Position numbers and translations under genes: made by a program. Positions 1 through 6,451 of a stretch of 18,093 nt of DNA are shown here, piece by piece (within the stretch, counting starts at the first letter, position 1; every line of letters starts with the position of its first letter). Source of the DNA: CBDTYW01 sp965364735 (lineage in GTDB: Bacteria; Actinomycetota; Nitriliruptoria; Nitriliruptorales; Nitriliruptoraceae); NCBI GenBank assembly GCA_965364735.1, contig CBDTYW010000047.1:1-18093 (forward strand), in the 5' to 3' direction. A model generated the notes under the pieces. That model was not told the origin of the DNA. It made no database searches and was given only the letters and a program-made list of their open reading frames with translations.

Positions 1-526
1 CCTCGGCTGCACCCTCGAGGCCGACGCTGACCATCGAGGCTGCGCCGTCGGCGACGTGCGTCTCGGCGCGGACCCGTCGGGCGACGGCGGCCGCCTGGCG
101 GAAGAGCTTCTGGAGCACCCGCCGGCTGGCGCCTTCGACGCGGGCGAGCTCCGCGGCCTGCTTGACCTGCAGCGTGATCTGCCGTTCACCGACGACCATC
201 GAGTCGATGCCCGACGCGACCGCGAAGAGGTGCTGGGCGGCCTGCTCGTCGTAGCGGGCGAAGTGGCCGCGGTCGAACTCCGCGGTCGACATCCCGGCGC
301 GGTCGGCGAACCAGTGCCGCAGCTCGTCGAGCCCGGGGTGGAAGCGCGTGACGTGCGCGTAGACCTCGACGCGGTTGCACGTCGAGAGCACGACGGCCTC
401 GAGCACGTGGTCGAGCGCGGTCAGCTCCTTGAGCACCTTCGCGCCCTCGTCCACCGTGACGGCAAGCCGCTCCAACAGCGCGATCGGGGCGCTGTGATGC
501 GAGACTCCGAGGAGGATGACGGACAT
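1..526 (-). CDS. hemA: Glutamyl-tRNA reductase, N-terminal part (cut by window edge)
   Basis: Reduces glutamyl-tRNA(Glu) to glutamate-1-semialdehyde with NADPH, the first committed step of C5-pathway tetrapyrrole synthesis in the cytoplasm. About 175 residues are visible. They begin with the family N-terminus GVSHHSAPIALLERLAV and contain the catalytic-cysteine motif STCNRVEVY, with Cys50 as the expected thioester nucleophile. They continue with HLFAVASGIDSMVVGERQI and QVKQAAELAR, matching the conserved substrate-binding segment (usually GEPQILGQVK). The ATG at 526 is chosen because the protein then starts exactly as the family does; no strong Shine-Dalgarno is visible before it. It lies 140 bp downstream of rex on the same strand, an adjacency also known in Streptomyces (rex-hemACD). 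A TAGCCT box (minus strand, 595-590) could be its own -10. The NADPH-binding and dimerisation domains lie outside the window. Confidence 0.95.
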   Translation of the reverse strand, partial: MSVILLGVSHHSAPIALLERLAVTVDEGAKVLKELTALDHVLEAVVLSTCNRVEVYAHVTRFHPGLDELRHWFADRAGMSTAEFDRGHFARYDEQAAQHLFAVASGIDSMVVGERQITLQVKQAAELARVEGASRRVLQKLFRQAAAVARRVRAETHVADGAASMVSVGLEGAAE

Positions 527-554
527 GTCAGCAGCGCCTGACGGGGAGTCGTGC

Positions 555-587
555 GGGGCGAGCGCGCCTCGAGGGTTCGCGCGCCCC
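555..587. other. GC-rich imperfect hairpin between rex and hemA
   Basis: GGGGCG (555-560) pairs with CGCCCC (582-587), and GCGC-type bases continue the stem after a two-base bulge, closing over a loop that holds the palindrome CCTCGAGG (567-574). No T-rich tract follows on the minus strand, so it is not a textbook intrinsic terminator. It could still be a pause or termination site after rex, or part of hemA control. It lies just downstream, in the transcription direction, of the possible hemA -10 box at 590-595, so it would fall in the hemA leader. Confidence 0.35.
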
Positions 588-666
588 GAAGGCTACCCCG
601 CTCCCGGTCAGGCCCCGACCCGGGCCCCGTGTCAGACGTGCGTTGCCCGACCGATCGAGCAGACGG

Positions 667-1329
667 TCAGGCGTCGCTGCGGTCGTAGAAGCTGAGGATC
701 TGCAGCTCGGTCGAGACGTCGACGGTGCGGAGCCGGACGCCGTCGGGGACATCGATCGCGGCGGGCGCGAAGTTCAGGATGGCGGTGACGCCGGCCGCGG
801 CGAGGACGTCGGTCACCGACTGCGCGACCGCGGCGGGCGTGGCGAGCACCGCGATCGGGATGCCGTGCTCGCTGACGATCCGGGCCAGATCCTCCGGTGC
901 GATGACGGGCAGCCCGGCGATCTCCTCGCCGACGAGGCGTGGGTCGGCGTCGATCAGCGCAACGGTGCGGAAGCCACGGTCGAGGAAGCCGCCGTACGAG
1001 GCGAGGGCGCGGCCGAGGTTGCCTGCGCCGACGATGACCACGGGACGGTCTCCAGCGAGCCCGAGCCGGCCGGACAGGACGGCGACGAGCGGGGCGACCT
1101 CATAGCCCACGCCCCGCGTGCCGTTGGCACCGAGGGTCGACATGTCCTTGCGCACGATCGCGGCGTTGACGCCCGCGTCGGCGGCGAGGTCGGTCGACGA
1201 GATCGTGGCGGACCCAGCCGTCTGTGCCTCGAGGAGCACCTGGAGGTAGCGGGGCATGCGGGCGACCGTGGCCTCGGAGAGGCGCGGTTCAGCATCGCTG
1301 GACGAACTGCCGAGAGAGAGATCAGACAC
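667..1329 (-). CDS. rex: Redox-sensing transcriptional repressor Rex
   Basis: Dimeric repressor that senses the NADH/NAD+ ratio and releases DNA when NADH is bound. The 220-residue length is normal for actinobacterial Rex. The N-terminal winged helix (about residues 14-90) carries the signatures MPRYLQVL, VRKDMSTLG and GTRGVGYEV. A Rossmann domain follows with the NAD(H) motif GAGNLG (residues 101-106), and the C-terminus is the expected swapped helix (STELQILSFYDRSDA). The GTG at 1329 is the likely start; no good Shine-Dalgarno precedes it. It lies between the membrane-glutaredoxin gene and hemA on the same strand. A 20-bp near-perfect palindrome at 1345-1364, overlapping a TAGCCT -10-like box, lies just upstream and does not resemble the known Rex operator (TTGTGAANNNNTTCACAA). 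Confidence 0.95.
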   Translation of the reverse strand: MSDLSLGSSSSDAEPRLSEATVARMPRYLQVLLEAQTAGSATISSTDLAADAGVNAAIVRKDMSTLGANGTRGVGYEVAPLVAVLSGRLGLAGDRPVVIVGAGNLGRALASYGGFLDRGFRTVALIDADPRLVGEEIAGLPVIAPEDLARIVSEHGIPIAVLATPAAVAQSVTDVLAAAGVTAILNFAPAAIDVPDGVRLRTVDVSTELQILSFYDRSDA

Positions 1330-1344
1330 GTGGGGCGAACCGGA

Positions 1345-1368
1345 CTGAGGGGAGCTCCCCTGAGGCTA
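1345..1368 (-). promoter_or_regulatory. Palindrome and possible -10 box upstream of rex
   Basis: AGGGGAGCTCCCCT (1348-1361) is a perfect 14-bp palindrome. Matching outer bases CT/AG extend it to 20 bp with one mismatched pair (1347/1362). On the minus strand the box TAGCCT (1368-1363) fits the actinobacterial TANNNT -10 pattern and touches the palindrome, so a protein bound there would overlap the promoter or the transcription start. No convincing -35 was found. A loop-less palindrome without a T tract is a poor terminator, so an operator is the better guess. This is inference from sequence only. Confidence 0.4.
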
Positions 1369-1412
1369 GACAGCACCCGCTCGGCCACCCAACACGGCTC
1401 CCGCTGCGTGCG

Positions 1413-2690
1413 TCAGGCCGCGCGGACGGCCGCGGCCACGTCGCCCGGCTGGACGAGGCCCTCGGCGACGACCACCCCGTTGACCGTGACGACGGGCACA
1501 CGGATGTTGTAGGCGAGCTGGAGCTCTTCGTCGGCGTCGATGTCGACGAGCTCGACCGACGCCTGACCCGCCTCGACGGCGACGATCGCCTCGGCCTTCG
1601 CGCAGAGGCCGCAGTTCTGCCGCGTGTAGACGACGACGGCCGGAGCAGCGACGACCGCGGGGACGCGCGGCGTCGACGTCCGCAGGAACCCGCGGTACAT
1701 GACCGTCACCCCGACGCCGAACCCGAACGCGTGGCCGGCGGTCGCGCCGAGGAACGAGAACATCCCACCCGACGCTCCGGCGACGGCCACGCCGAGGGCG
1801 ATCAGCAGGTTGCCGCGCACGATGTGGTCGAGCCGCGCAGCGCGTACGCCCCGCCAGCCTCCGAGGGTCACGCGGGCAGCTGACGCGAAGGGGTCACGGC
1901 GCGCGGCGCCGCGGGCTGCGTCGCGCTCGGCTGACGGGGCGTGGCGCCACATCATCACGAACGCCGACACGGCGGCGCCGACGATGACGAGCAGCGATCC
2001 GGTCGCGTTGCCGGCGACCGACAGCGCACGAACCGACTCCTGGAAGAGCACCCGCCCCTCGGGCAGCTCGCCCGGGACGATCACTCCCTGGAGCTGCGCG
2101 GACGCGACGACGAACGCCGCGACCGCGGAGAACAGGCCGAGCAGCGCGATCGAGCCTGCGCGCACACCGTCCTGGTCAGCCCTCAGGATCAGGGCCCAGA
2201 GCGCGCTGAACGCGAGGGCCGGCACGAAGATCGGCGGGAACCCGGCCACCGCGGCGATGAGCAGCAGCAGCAGGAACGTGATGGCCCCGGTGCGACGTGA
2301 GATGGCGCGGTCCCGGGCGTTGATGGTCACCGAGCCGAGCGCCAGCCACGGCACGTTGAGGACCGCCCCGAACAGGTAGTAGGTCCGGAAGCTGGCCGCG
2401 TTCCAGCCGGCGACCTCACCGATGAGCAGCAGCAGGCTGGCGACGAGGAACATCGCGAGGCCGGTGGCCCAGTGCAGCAACGCACGGTTGCTGCGTCCGC
2501 CAGCGAGGTAGCGACGGACGAGCTGCACGGTGAACACCGCGCTCGCGACCGACGCGATCACGCTGAAGACCACGGCCAGCGGCTCCGCCGAGACAACGTC
2601 GGCCGCACGCTCCTCGAACCCCTGCGCGAGCGCAGGGAGCGCATGGGCAGAGGTCTCCAGCGCAGGAGCAACGGCAGCCAGGAGGGTCAC
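1413..2690 (-). CDS. Polytopic membrane protein with C-terminal glutaredoxin-like domain
   Basis: A 425-residue protein whose exact function I do not recognise. About eight hydrophobic segments are visible (roughly residues 37-58, 72-92, 103-121, 134-151, 152-170, 177-200, 228-250 and one or two within 296-333). After the last span, residues about 345-425 form a glutaredoxin/thioredoxin-like fold: a VVVYTRQNCGLC strand-helix start with C360 and C363, then VELVDIDAD, then the cis-proline motif RVPVVTVNG (P399). Stand-alone glutaredoxin-like proteins (such as Rv0508 of M. tuberculosis) occur near hemA in Actinobacteria; here the domain is fused to a membrane module. The GTG start lies 15 bp after the acyl-CoA ligase stop, so co-transcription is likely. 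The domain could reduce disulfides or mycothiol mixed disulfides at the inner membrane face, but its topology is not proven. Confidence 0.8.
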   Translation of the reverse strand: MTLLAAVAPALETSAHALPALAQGFEERAADVVSAEPLAVVFSVIASVASAVFTVQLVRRYLAGGRSNRALLHWATGLAMFLVASLLLLIGEVAGWNAASFRTYYLFGAVLNVPWLALGSVTINARDRAISRRTGAITFLLLLLIAAVAGFPPIFVPALAFSALWALILRADQDGVRAGSIALLGLFSAVAAFVVASAQLQGVIVPGELPEGRVLFQESVRALSVAGNATGSLLVIVGAAVSAFVMMWRHAPSAERDAARGAARRDPFASAARVTLGGWRGVRAARLDHIVRGNLLIALGVAVAGASGGMFSFLGATAGHAFGFGVGVTVMYRGFLRTSTPRVPAVVAAPAVVVYTRQNCGLCAKAEAIVAVEAGQASVELVDIDADEELQLAYNIRVPVVTVNGVVVAEGLVQPGDVAAAVRAA

Positions 2691-2705
2691 GGTGTTGCCG
2701 TCGTC

Positions 2706-4286
2706 TCAGTCCGCACCGGTGATGGCCTGCTCGCGCAGCTCACCACGACGAACCTTGCCGGTGGCCGTCTGCGGGAGCGTGTCCACGAACGAGATCCCCT
2801 GCGGGCACTTGTAGCGCGCGAGGTAGGCGCTGCAATGGTCGTGCAGCGCGTCCATCGTGACCTCGGCGCCGGGGCGCAGCACCACGAACGCACGCACCGT
2901 CTCGCCGGTGTACGGGTGCGGACGGCCGACGACGGCAGCCTCGGCGACGTCCGCGTGACGCAGCAGGACGCGCTCGACCTCACGCGGGTAGACGTTGAAG
3001 CCCGACACGATGATCAGGTCCTTGACGCGGTCCACGAGGTAGAGGTAGCCCTCTTCGTCCTGGGTCGCGACGTCGCCGGTCCGCAGCCAGCCGTCGCCGT
3101 CGAGCGCGGCGCTCGTGGCTGCCGGGTCCGCCCAGTAGCCCGCGAACACGTTGGGGCCGCGGATGAGCAGCTCGCCCGGGTCTCCGACGCGGACCTCTTC
3201 TCCGGACTTGTTCAGCAGGCGGATCTCGATCTCGGGCAGCGGCAGACCGACCGAGCCGGCGCGTGCCTCGTCGGTCATGGCGTTGGACGTGACGCTCGGG
3301 GACGCCTCGGTCAGCCCGTAGCCCTCCCAGATCGTCAGACCGAAGTGGTCGCGGAACCGGTCGAAGACGTAGCGCGGCAGGGCCGCGGCGCCCGAGACGG
3401 CGATGCGGACCGACGACAGGTCGACCCCACCGAGCTCCGCCGCCTGCAGCCACGCGATGTACATCGGCGGGGCGCCGAGCAGGATCGAGACCTGGTGCTC
3501 GGCGATCGCCTCGAGCGACAGCGCGGTGTCGAAGCGCTCCTGGAGCACCATCGTCGCGCCGACGCGGACCGCGGAGCCGAGCCCGACGTTGAGCGCGAAG
3601 ATGTGGAAGAGCGGGAGGACCAGCAGGACGGTGTCGGTCTCCTCGATGCGGAACCGACCGGCCAGCGACTGGTCGACGTTGGCGGCGAGGTTGCCGCGCG
3701 TGAGCATCGCGCCGCGCGGGCGGCCCGTGGTCCCGGAGGTGTAGACCAGCGCCGCCACGTCGTCGAGGTCGCGTGCCACCGGGCGGCGTTCGTGCTTCGC
3801 CGCGAGCAGGCTGCTCCAGGTGCCGGACGTGCCTTCGGGAGCTGCGTCGGTGCCGGTCACGACGATGTGCTGGACCTCGTTGACGTCGCGCAGCTGCGCC
3901 ATGACGGCGTCGAGGGCCGACGCGGCGACGATGATCACGCGTGCACCGGAGTTGCGGAGCACGTGGCCGAGCTCGTCCGCGGTGGTGCCGATGTTGACGG
4001 GAACGGCGGTCGCGCCGCTGCGCAGGACGCCGAACCACGCCTCGACGAAGGCGGGGGTGTTGCCGAGCACGAGCGCCACGCGGTCGCCGGTCCCGACGCC
4101 GAGGTGCTGGAGCGCCCCGACGGCCGCGTCGACCTTGTCGTTGAGCTCGCGGTAGGTGATCGTCGTGCCCTGCCAGAGGATGGCGGGGTGATCGCCGCAT
4201 CGCTCGGCGGTACGCCGGAGGCGTTGGGCGACGTCGACGAGACCGTCTGATGCCGCGGCACCGTTGCCGAGGGCTGAGGTCGTCAT
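2706..4286 (-). CDS. Long-chain-type acyl-CoA ligase, AMP-forming (FadD-like)
   Basis: ANL-superfamily adenylating enzyme (526 residues) that should activate a carboxylic acid, probably a fatty acid, to acyl-AMP and then acyl-CoA. All core motifs are present in order: the P-loop LVYTSGTTGRPRGAML (about 180-195), the A5 motif GYGLTEASP, the hinge region TGDVATQDEEGYLYLVDRVKD followed by GFNVYPREVE, and the C-terminal PQTATGKVRR with catalytic lysine K511. The ATG at 4286 is preferred over an in-frame start at 4505: it has a GGAG about 6 bases upstream, and the extra 73 codons resemble no family N-terminus and overlap the divergent isomerase gene. It is divergent from the isomerase and probably co-transcribed with the downstream membrane-glutaredoxin gene. 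Substrate chain length cannot be read from the sequence. Confidence 0.9.
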   Translation of the reverse strand: MTTSALGNGAAASDGLVDVAQRLRRTAERCGDHPAILWQGTTITYRELNDKVDAAVGALQHLGVGTGDRVALVLGNTPAFVEAWFGVLRSGATAVPVNIGTTADELGHVLRNSGARVIIVAASALDAVMAQLRDVNEVQHIVVTGTDAAPEGTSGTWSSLLAAKHERRPVARDLDDVAALVYTSGTTGRPRGAMLTRGNLAANVDQSLAGRFRIEETDTVLLVLPLFHIFALNVGLGSAVRVGATMVLQERFDTALSLEAIAEHQVSILLGAPPMYIAWLQAAELGGVDLSSVRIAVSGAAALPRYVFDRFRDHFGLTIWEGYGLTEASPSVTSNAMTDEARAGSVGLPLPEIEIRLLNKSGEEVRVGDPGELLIRGPNVFAGYWADPAATSAALDGDGWLRTGDVATQDEEGYLYLVDRVKDLIIVSGFNVYPREVERVLLRHADVAEAAVVGRPHPYTGETVRAFVVLRPGAEVTMDALHDHCSAYLARYKCPQGISFVDTLPQTATGKVRRGELREQAITGAD

Positions 4287-4343
4287 TGCGGGCTCCGCTG
4301 GGCGGTGAACGAGCGAGCAGGGGCGGTCCCCCCGGCCGACGTG

Positions 4344-4371
4344 AGGGTATCCCCGCATCGGGGCGACCCCG
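4344..4371. promoter_or_regulatory. Minus-strand -10-like box and alternating CCCCG/CGGGG repeats
   Basis: On the minus strand TACCCT (4349-4344) fits TANNNT and would give the acyl-CoA ligase a leader of about 50 bases. Just behind it lie three alternating arms, CCCCG (4351-4355), CGGGG (4359-4363) and CCCCG (4367-4371), each separated by three bases. The middle arm can pair with either neighbour. No -35 hexamer was recognisable. In GC-rich DNA such arms can arise by chance. Confidence 0.25.
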
Positions 4372-4416
4372 TCCGGGCGGTGGTGCACTGGTGATTCCCA
4401 CCCCTGCCTCGACGCA

Positions 4417-4422
4417 TACGCT
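4417..4422 (+). promoter_or_regulatory. Likely -10 box for a leaderless isomerase transcript
   Basis: TACGCT fits the TANNNT consensus and ends 9 bases before the ATG at 4432, so transcription would start at or next to the start codon. There is no Shine-Dalgarno before that ATG. Leaderless mRNAs are common in Actinobacteria. The same TACGCTGCGC string occurs on the minus strand upstream of the epimerase gene (11665-11656). No clear -35 was found. Confidence 0.5.
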
Positions 4423-4431
4423 GCGCCCCAG

Positions 4432-5325
4432 ATGAACATCCCACCCCTGCTCGCATCCACGGGCCCGCTCTTCGGACGCGGGCTCGACTGGGGCATGGGC
4501 GTCATCGCCGAGGCCGGCTACGACGGCGTCGAGCTGATGGTCACGCGGGACCCGGACACCCAGGACGCCTCGACCATCCAGCGGATGGCGGCCACCGAGG
4601 GCGTCACGATCCCGGTCGTGCACGGTCCGTTCCTGCTGATCACCCGACAGGTCCTCGGATCCGACCCGGTCGACAAGGCGCAGCGCTCGGTGAGCCTGGC
4701 AGGCGAGCTCGGCGCGGACACGATGATCGTGCACCCACCCTTCCTGTGGCAGCGCGACTTCCATCGCTGGCTGTTGGAGGAGGCCCCCGTCCTCGAGGAG
4801 CAGACGAAGGTCAACGTCGGCGTCGAGAACCTCTATCCGGTGAAGGTCGCGGGACGCATGGTGCGGTTCCACCGCTACACCGACCCCGACCATCTCCTCC
4901 CGTTCCGCAACACCGTGCTCGACACGAGCCACTTCGCGGTCTCCGGGGTCGACGTCGTGGAGGCGTGGGAGAGCCTGCGCTCCAACGCCTGTCACCTCCA
5001 CGTCAGCGACAACCGCGGGCAGGGTCGGGACAGCCACGCCCCCCTCGGACACGGGATCCTCCCGATCGCCGGGCTGCTGAACAAGGTCGGCGCGGACGCG
5101 TCCTGGGGCGGGGCGATCACGCTGGAGCTCGACTGCCGCCGCTACCTCGACGACCGCTCCGCCCTGGTGGGCTACCTCGCCCAGGAGCGAGCCAAGGCGC
5201 AGGATCTGCTGCGAGGCGCCTCGTCGGAGGAGGTGCTCGGACGCCCGGACCGCCCGAAGCACGCACCCGACCAGACCCGCGAGGGGCGCGGCGACGGCCC
5301 GGTCTACGCCGACCCGTCGCGCTGA
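4432..5325 (+). CDS. Sugar phosphate isomerase/epimerase-like TIM-barrel protein
   Basis: A 297-residue member of the xylose isomerase-like / AP endonuclease family 2 TIM-barrel superfamily. The expected metal and active-site residues recur at strand ends: E34 (GVELMV), H64 (VVHGPF), H101 (MIVHPPF), E132 (VGVENL), D164 and H167 (LDTSHF), H190 (CHLHVSD) and E232 (TLELDC). The substrate is unknown. A related protein (Rv0498) sits in the mshA-proC region of M. tuberculosis, so its presence near these genes is conserved, although here it is on the opposite strand, divergent from fadD. The C-terminal 35 or so residues are Arg/Asp/Pro-rich and likely disordered. The ATG at 4432 has no Shine-Dalgarno but lies directly behind a -10 box, suggesting leaderless expression. 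Confidence 0.85.
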   Translation: MNIPPLLASTGPLFGRGLDWGMGVIAEAGYDGVELMVTRDPDTQDASTIQRMAATEGVTIPVVHGPFLLITRQVLGSDPVDKAQRSVSLAGELGADTMIVHPPFLWQRDFHRWLLEEAPVLEEQTKVNVGVENLYPVKVAGRMVRFHRYTDPDHLLPFRNTVLDTSHFAVSGVDVVEAWESLRSNACHLHVSDNRGQGRDSHAPLGHGILPIAGLLNKVGADASWGGAITLELDCRRYLDDRSALVGYLAQERAKAQDLLRGASSEEVLGRPDRPKHAPDQTREGRGDGPVYADPSR

Positions 5326-5380
5326 GCACTTCGCGGGGCGTGCGCTGCGCTGCGCGGAACGCTCGCCGGGCACGGACTGC

Positions 5381-5406
5381 GGAACCACTTCACCGCGCGA
5401 AACGTC
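5381..5406 (+). promoter_or_regulatory. Candidate ECF-sigma-type promoter
   Basis: GGAAC (5381-5385), 17 bases, then CGTC (5403-5406) matches the general -35 GGAAC / -10 CGTC pattern of many ECF sigma factors. GCGGAAC also occurs at 5354-5360 and 5455-5461, but those copies lack a partner -10. It lies 240 bp upstream of the sigma factor gene, so autoregulation is possible. This is a short-motif match only. Confidence 0.35.
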
Positions 5407-5446
5407 ACAGGTGTGAGGTGACGGCCCGCGCGTGGCTCTCTACCTT
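5403..5446 (+). promoter_or_regulatory. Candidate sigma70-type promoter overlapped by a nested palindrome
   Basis: GTGACG (5418-5423), a 17-base spacer and TACCTT (5441-5446) form a plausible -35/-10 pair reading towards the 28-codon ORF and the sigma factor gene. The -35 is one arm of the inverted repeat CGTCAC-N9-GTGACG (5403-5423). A second palindrome, TCACA-GG-TGTGA (5405-5416), lies within it. A dimeric repressor bound here would block the -35. The CGTC of the ECF-type candidate promoter (5381-5406) overlaps the left arm. Confidence 0.45.
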
Positions 5447-5504
5447 GGGTCTGTGCGGAACGCGCGCGAAGCGGCCGCGCCTCGAACCTGCCTCGGACAT
5501 CTCC

Positions 5505-5591
5505 ATGCGCCCAGCCACCGCCGTCACCCTGACCGTCCTGATGCTCGCGATCCTCGGCCTGACCGTGGTGCAGCTGCAGGCGATCGGCTGA
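5505..5591 (+). CDS. Possible 28-residue single-span membrane miniprotein
   Basis: An ATG at 5505 opens a 28-codon frame that starts MRPATAVTLTVLMLAILG and ends VVQLQAIG before a TGA. Apart from an arginine at position 2 it is almost wholly hydrophobic, with one predicted membrane helix (about residues 5-24) and a positive-inside N-terminus. It lies about 50 bases after a plausible promoter and 54 bases before the sigma factor start, on the same strand. The Shine-Dalgarno is weak (CGGAC). If real, it could be a small membrane accessory to the sigma system, but no function can be assigned. Confidence 0.4.
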   Translation: MRPATAVTLTVLMLAILGLTVVQLQAIG

Positions 5592-5645
5592 CCTGACCGC
5601 GACGACACCATCTGACCGACCTCGACCCGGAGCCGCTGCCCCGAC

Positions 5646-6302
5646 GTGACCGCCACCGCTGTGGATGATCTCACACCGCTCGACCAGGAGGTCGTGGGGT
5701 GGGTCGACCTTGCGAAGACCGGCGATCAGCACGCGTACGCACAGATCTATGACCGCTACGTCGGCATGGTCTATGGCTATGTCTACCGCCGCGTCGGGGG
5801 CCAGAAGCAGCTCGCGGAGGATCTGGTCGGTGACGTGTTCCTGCGCGGTTGGCGCCGGATGTCGACCTTCGAGTGGCAGGGCGTCGACTTCGGTGCCTGG
5901 CTGATGACCATCGCCCGCAACCGGGTCAACGATCACTACAAGTCCGCGCGCTACCGCCTCGACAGCACCGCCGGCGAGATCTACGACCCGAAGCCGACCA
6001 TGGAGATGGCCGTCGACTCACCCGAGCGGATCGCCATCGCCCGCGACATGGCGCGCTCGCTCGGCGCAGCCCTGGAGCAGCTCAAGGACGATCACCGCGA
6101 GGTCGTTGAGCTGCGGTTCGTGCACGGGATGAGCGTGAGCGACACCGCTGCGACGATGCAGCGCACCATCGGTGCAACCAAGGCGCTGCAGTACCGCGCG
6201 CTGCGGGCGCTCGCGGAGCTCGTGAAGAACGAGCCGGGCCTTGCCGAGCTCGCCGCGGCGTCTCTGGCGACGCTGATCGCTGCGCTGGGAGGGCTCGCAT
6301 GA
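5646..6302 (+). CDS. Sigma-70 family (ECF-like) RNA polymerase sigma factor
   Basis: A 218-residue two-domain sigma factor. Region 2 spans about residues 28-105, with AYAQIYDRYVGMVYGYVYRR, LAEDLVGDVFLRGWRR and AWLMTIARNRVNDHYKS typical of sigma2 helices. Region 4 (about 135-195) includes LKDDHREVVELRFVHGMSVSDTAA, with helix-turn-helix residues following. Sigma region 3 is missing, as in ECF factors. The C-terminus ends in a short Ala/Leu-rich tail after region 4. The GTG at 5646 is the only upstream start, with a weak GGAG about 12 bases before it. Its stop codon overlaps the ATG of a 50-codon ORF (ATGA), itself joined in the same way to the DUF5667 gene, so one operon is likely. The DUF5667 protein is the natural candidate for its antagonist. 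Confidence 0.9.
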   Translation: MTATAVDDLTPLDQEVVGWVDLAKTGDQHAYAQIYDRYVGMVYGYVYRRVGGQKQLAEDLVGDVFLRGWRRMSTFEWQGVDFGAWLMTIARNRVNDHYKSARYRLDSTAGEIYDPKPTMEMAVDSPERIAIARDMARSLGAALEQLKDDHREVVELRFVHGMSVSDTAATMQRTIGATKALQYRALRALAELVKNEPGLAELAAASLATLIAALGGLA

Positions 6303-6451
6303 CCCCCGGCCACCTGTACGCCACGAGCGCCGCGCCGTGCGCGCACCGCACCGCGACGCGTGGGAACGAGCCGCAGCTTCCTTTCCTTGAGCTCCGGCGC
6401 ACCCTCCGCGTCTCTGGGTCGTTTGTCCCATCGGAGGCATCGAACCCATGA
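6299..6451 (+). CDS. Possible 50-residue ORF bridging the sigma factor and DUF5667 genes
   Basis: An ATG at 6299 overlaps the sigma stop (ATGA), and the frame runs 50 codons to a TGA that overlaps the next ATG at 6448 in the same way. The start has the strongest Shine-Dalgarno of this operon, GGGAGGG (6287-6293) five bases upstream. The product begins MTPGHLYATSAAPCAHRTA, is basic and has no membrane span. I recognise no family. It may be a real small protein, or a translated coupler that carries ribosomes to the DUF5667 start. The codon content gives no strong support, hence modest confidence. Confidence 0.4.
   Translation: MTPGHLYATSAAPCAHRTATRGNEPQLPFLELRRTLRVSGSFVPSEASNP

Noticed and set aside
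1330..1412. Canonical Rex operator upstream of rex
   Set aside because: No TTGTGAA/TTCACAA-like half-sites are present; the palindrome there is of a different sequence.
4197..4210. Stray copy of the CATCGCTCGGCG arm inside the acyl-CoA ligase gene
   Set aside because: It is a single arm without its partner or the inner hairpin, inside a coding sequence; chance match.
2472..4250. Very long open frame antisense to the acyl-CoA ligase (also similar frames at 2980-5388, 7937-9385 and 11903-13990)
   Set aside because: These are Arg/Asp/Val-rich shadow frames typical of GC-rich codon bias; the opposite strand carries recognisable families in each place.
4287..4505. Longer acyl-CoA ligase starting at 4505
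   Set aside because: The extension overlaps the divergent isomerase gene, resembles no ligase N-terminus, and the ATG at 4286 has a Shine-Dalgarno.
6363..6409. Internal ECF promoter before the DUF5667 gene
   Set aside because: GGAAC at 6363-6367 has no CGTC-like -10 at 15-18 bases; the next CGTC is too far away.
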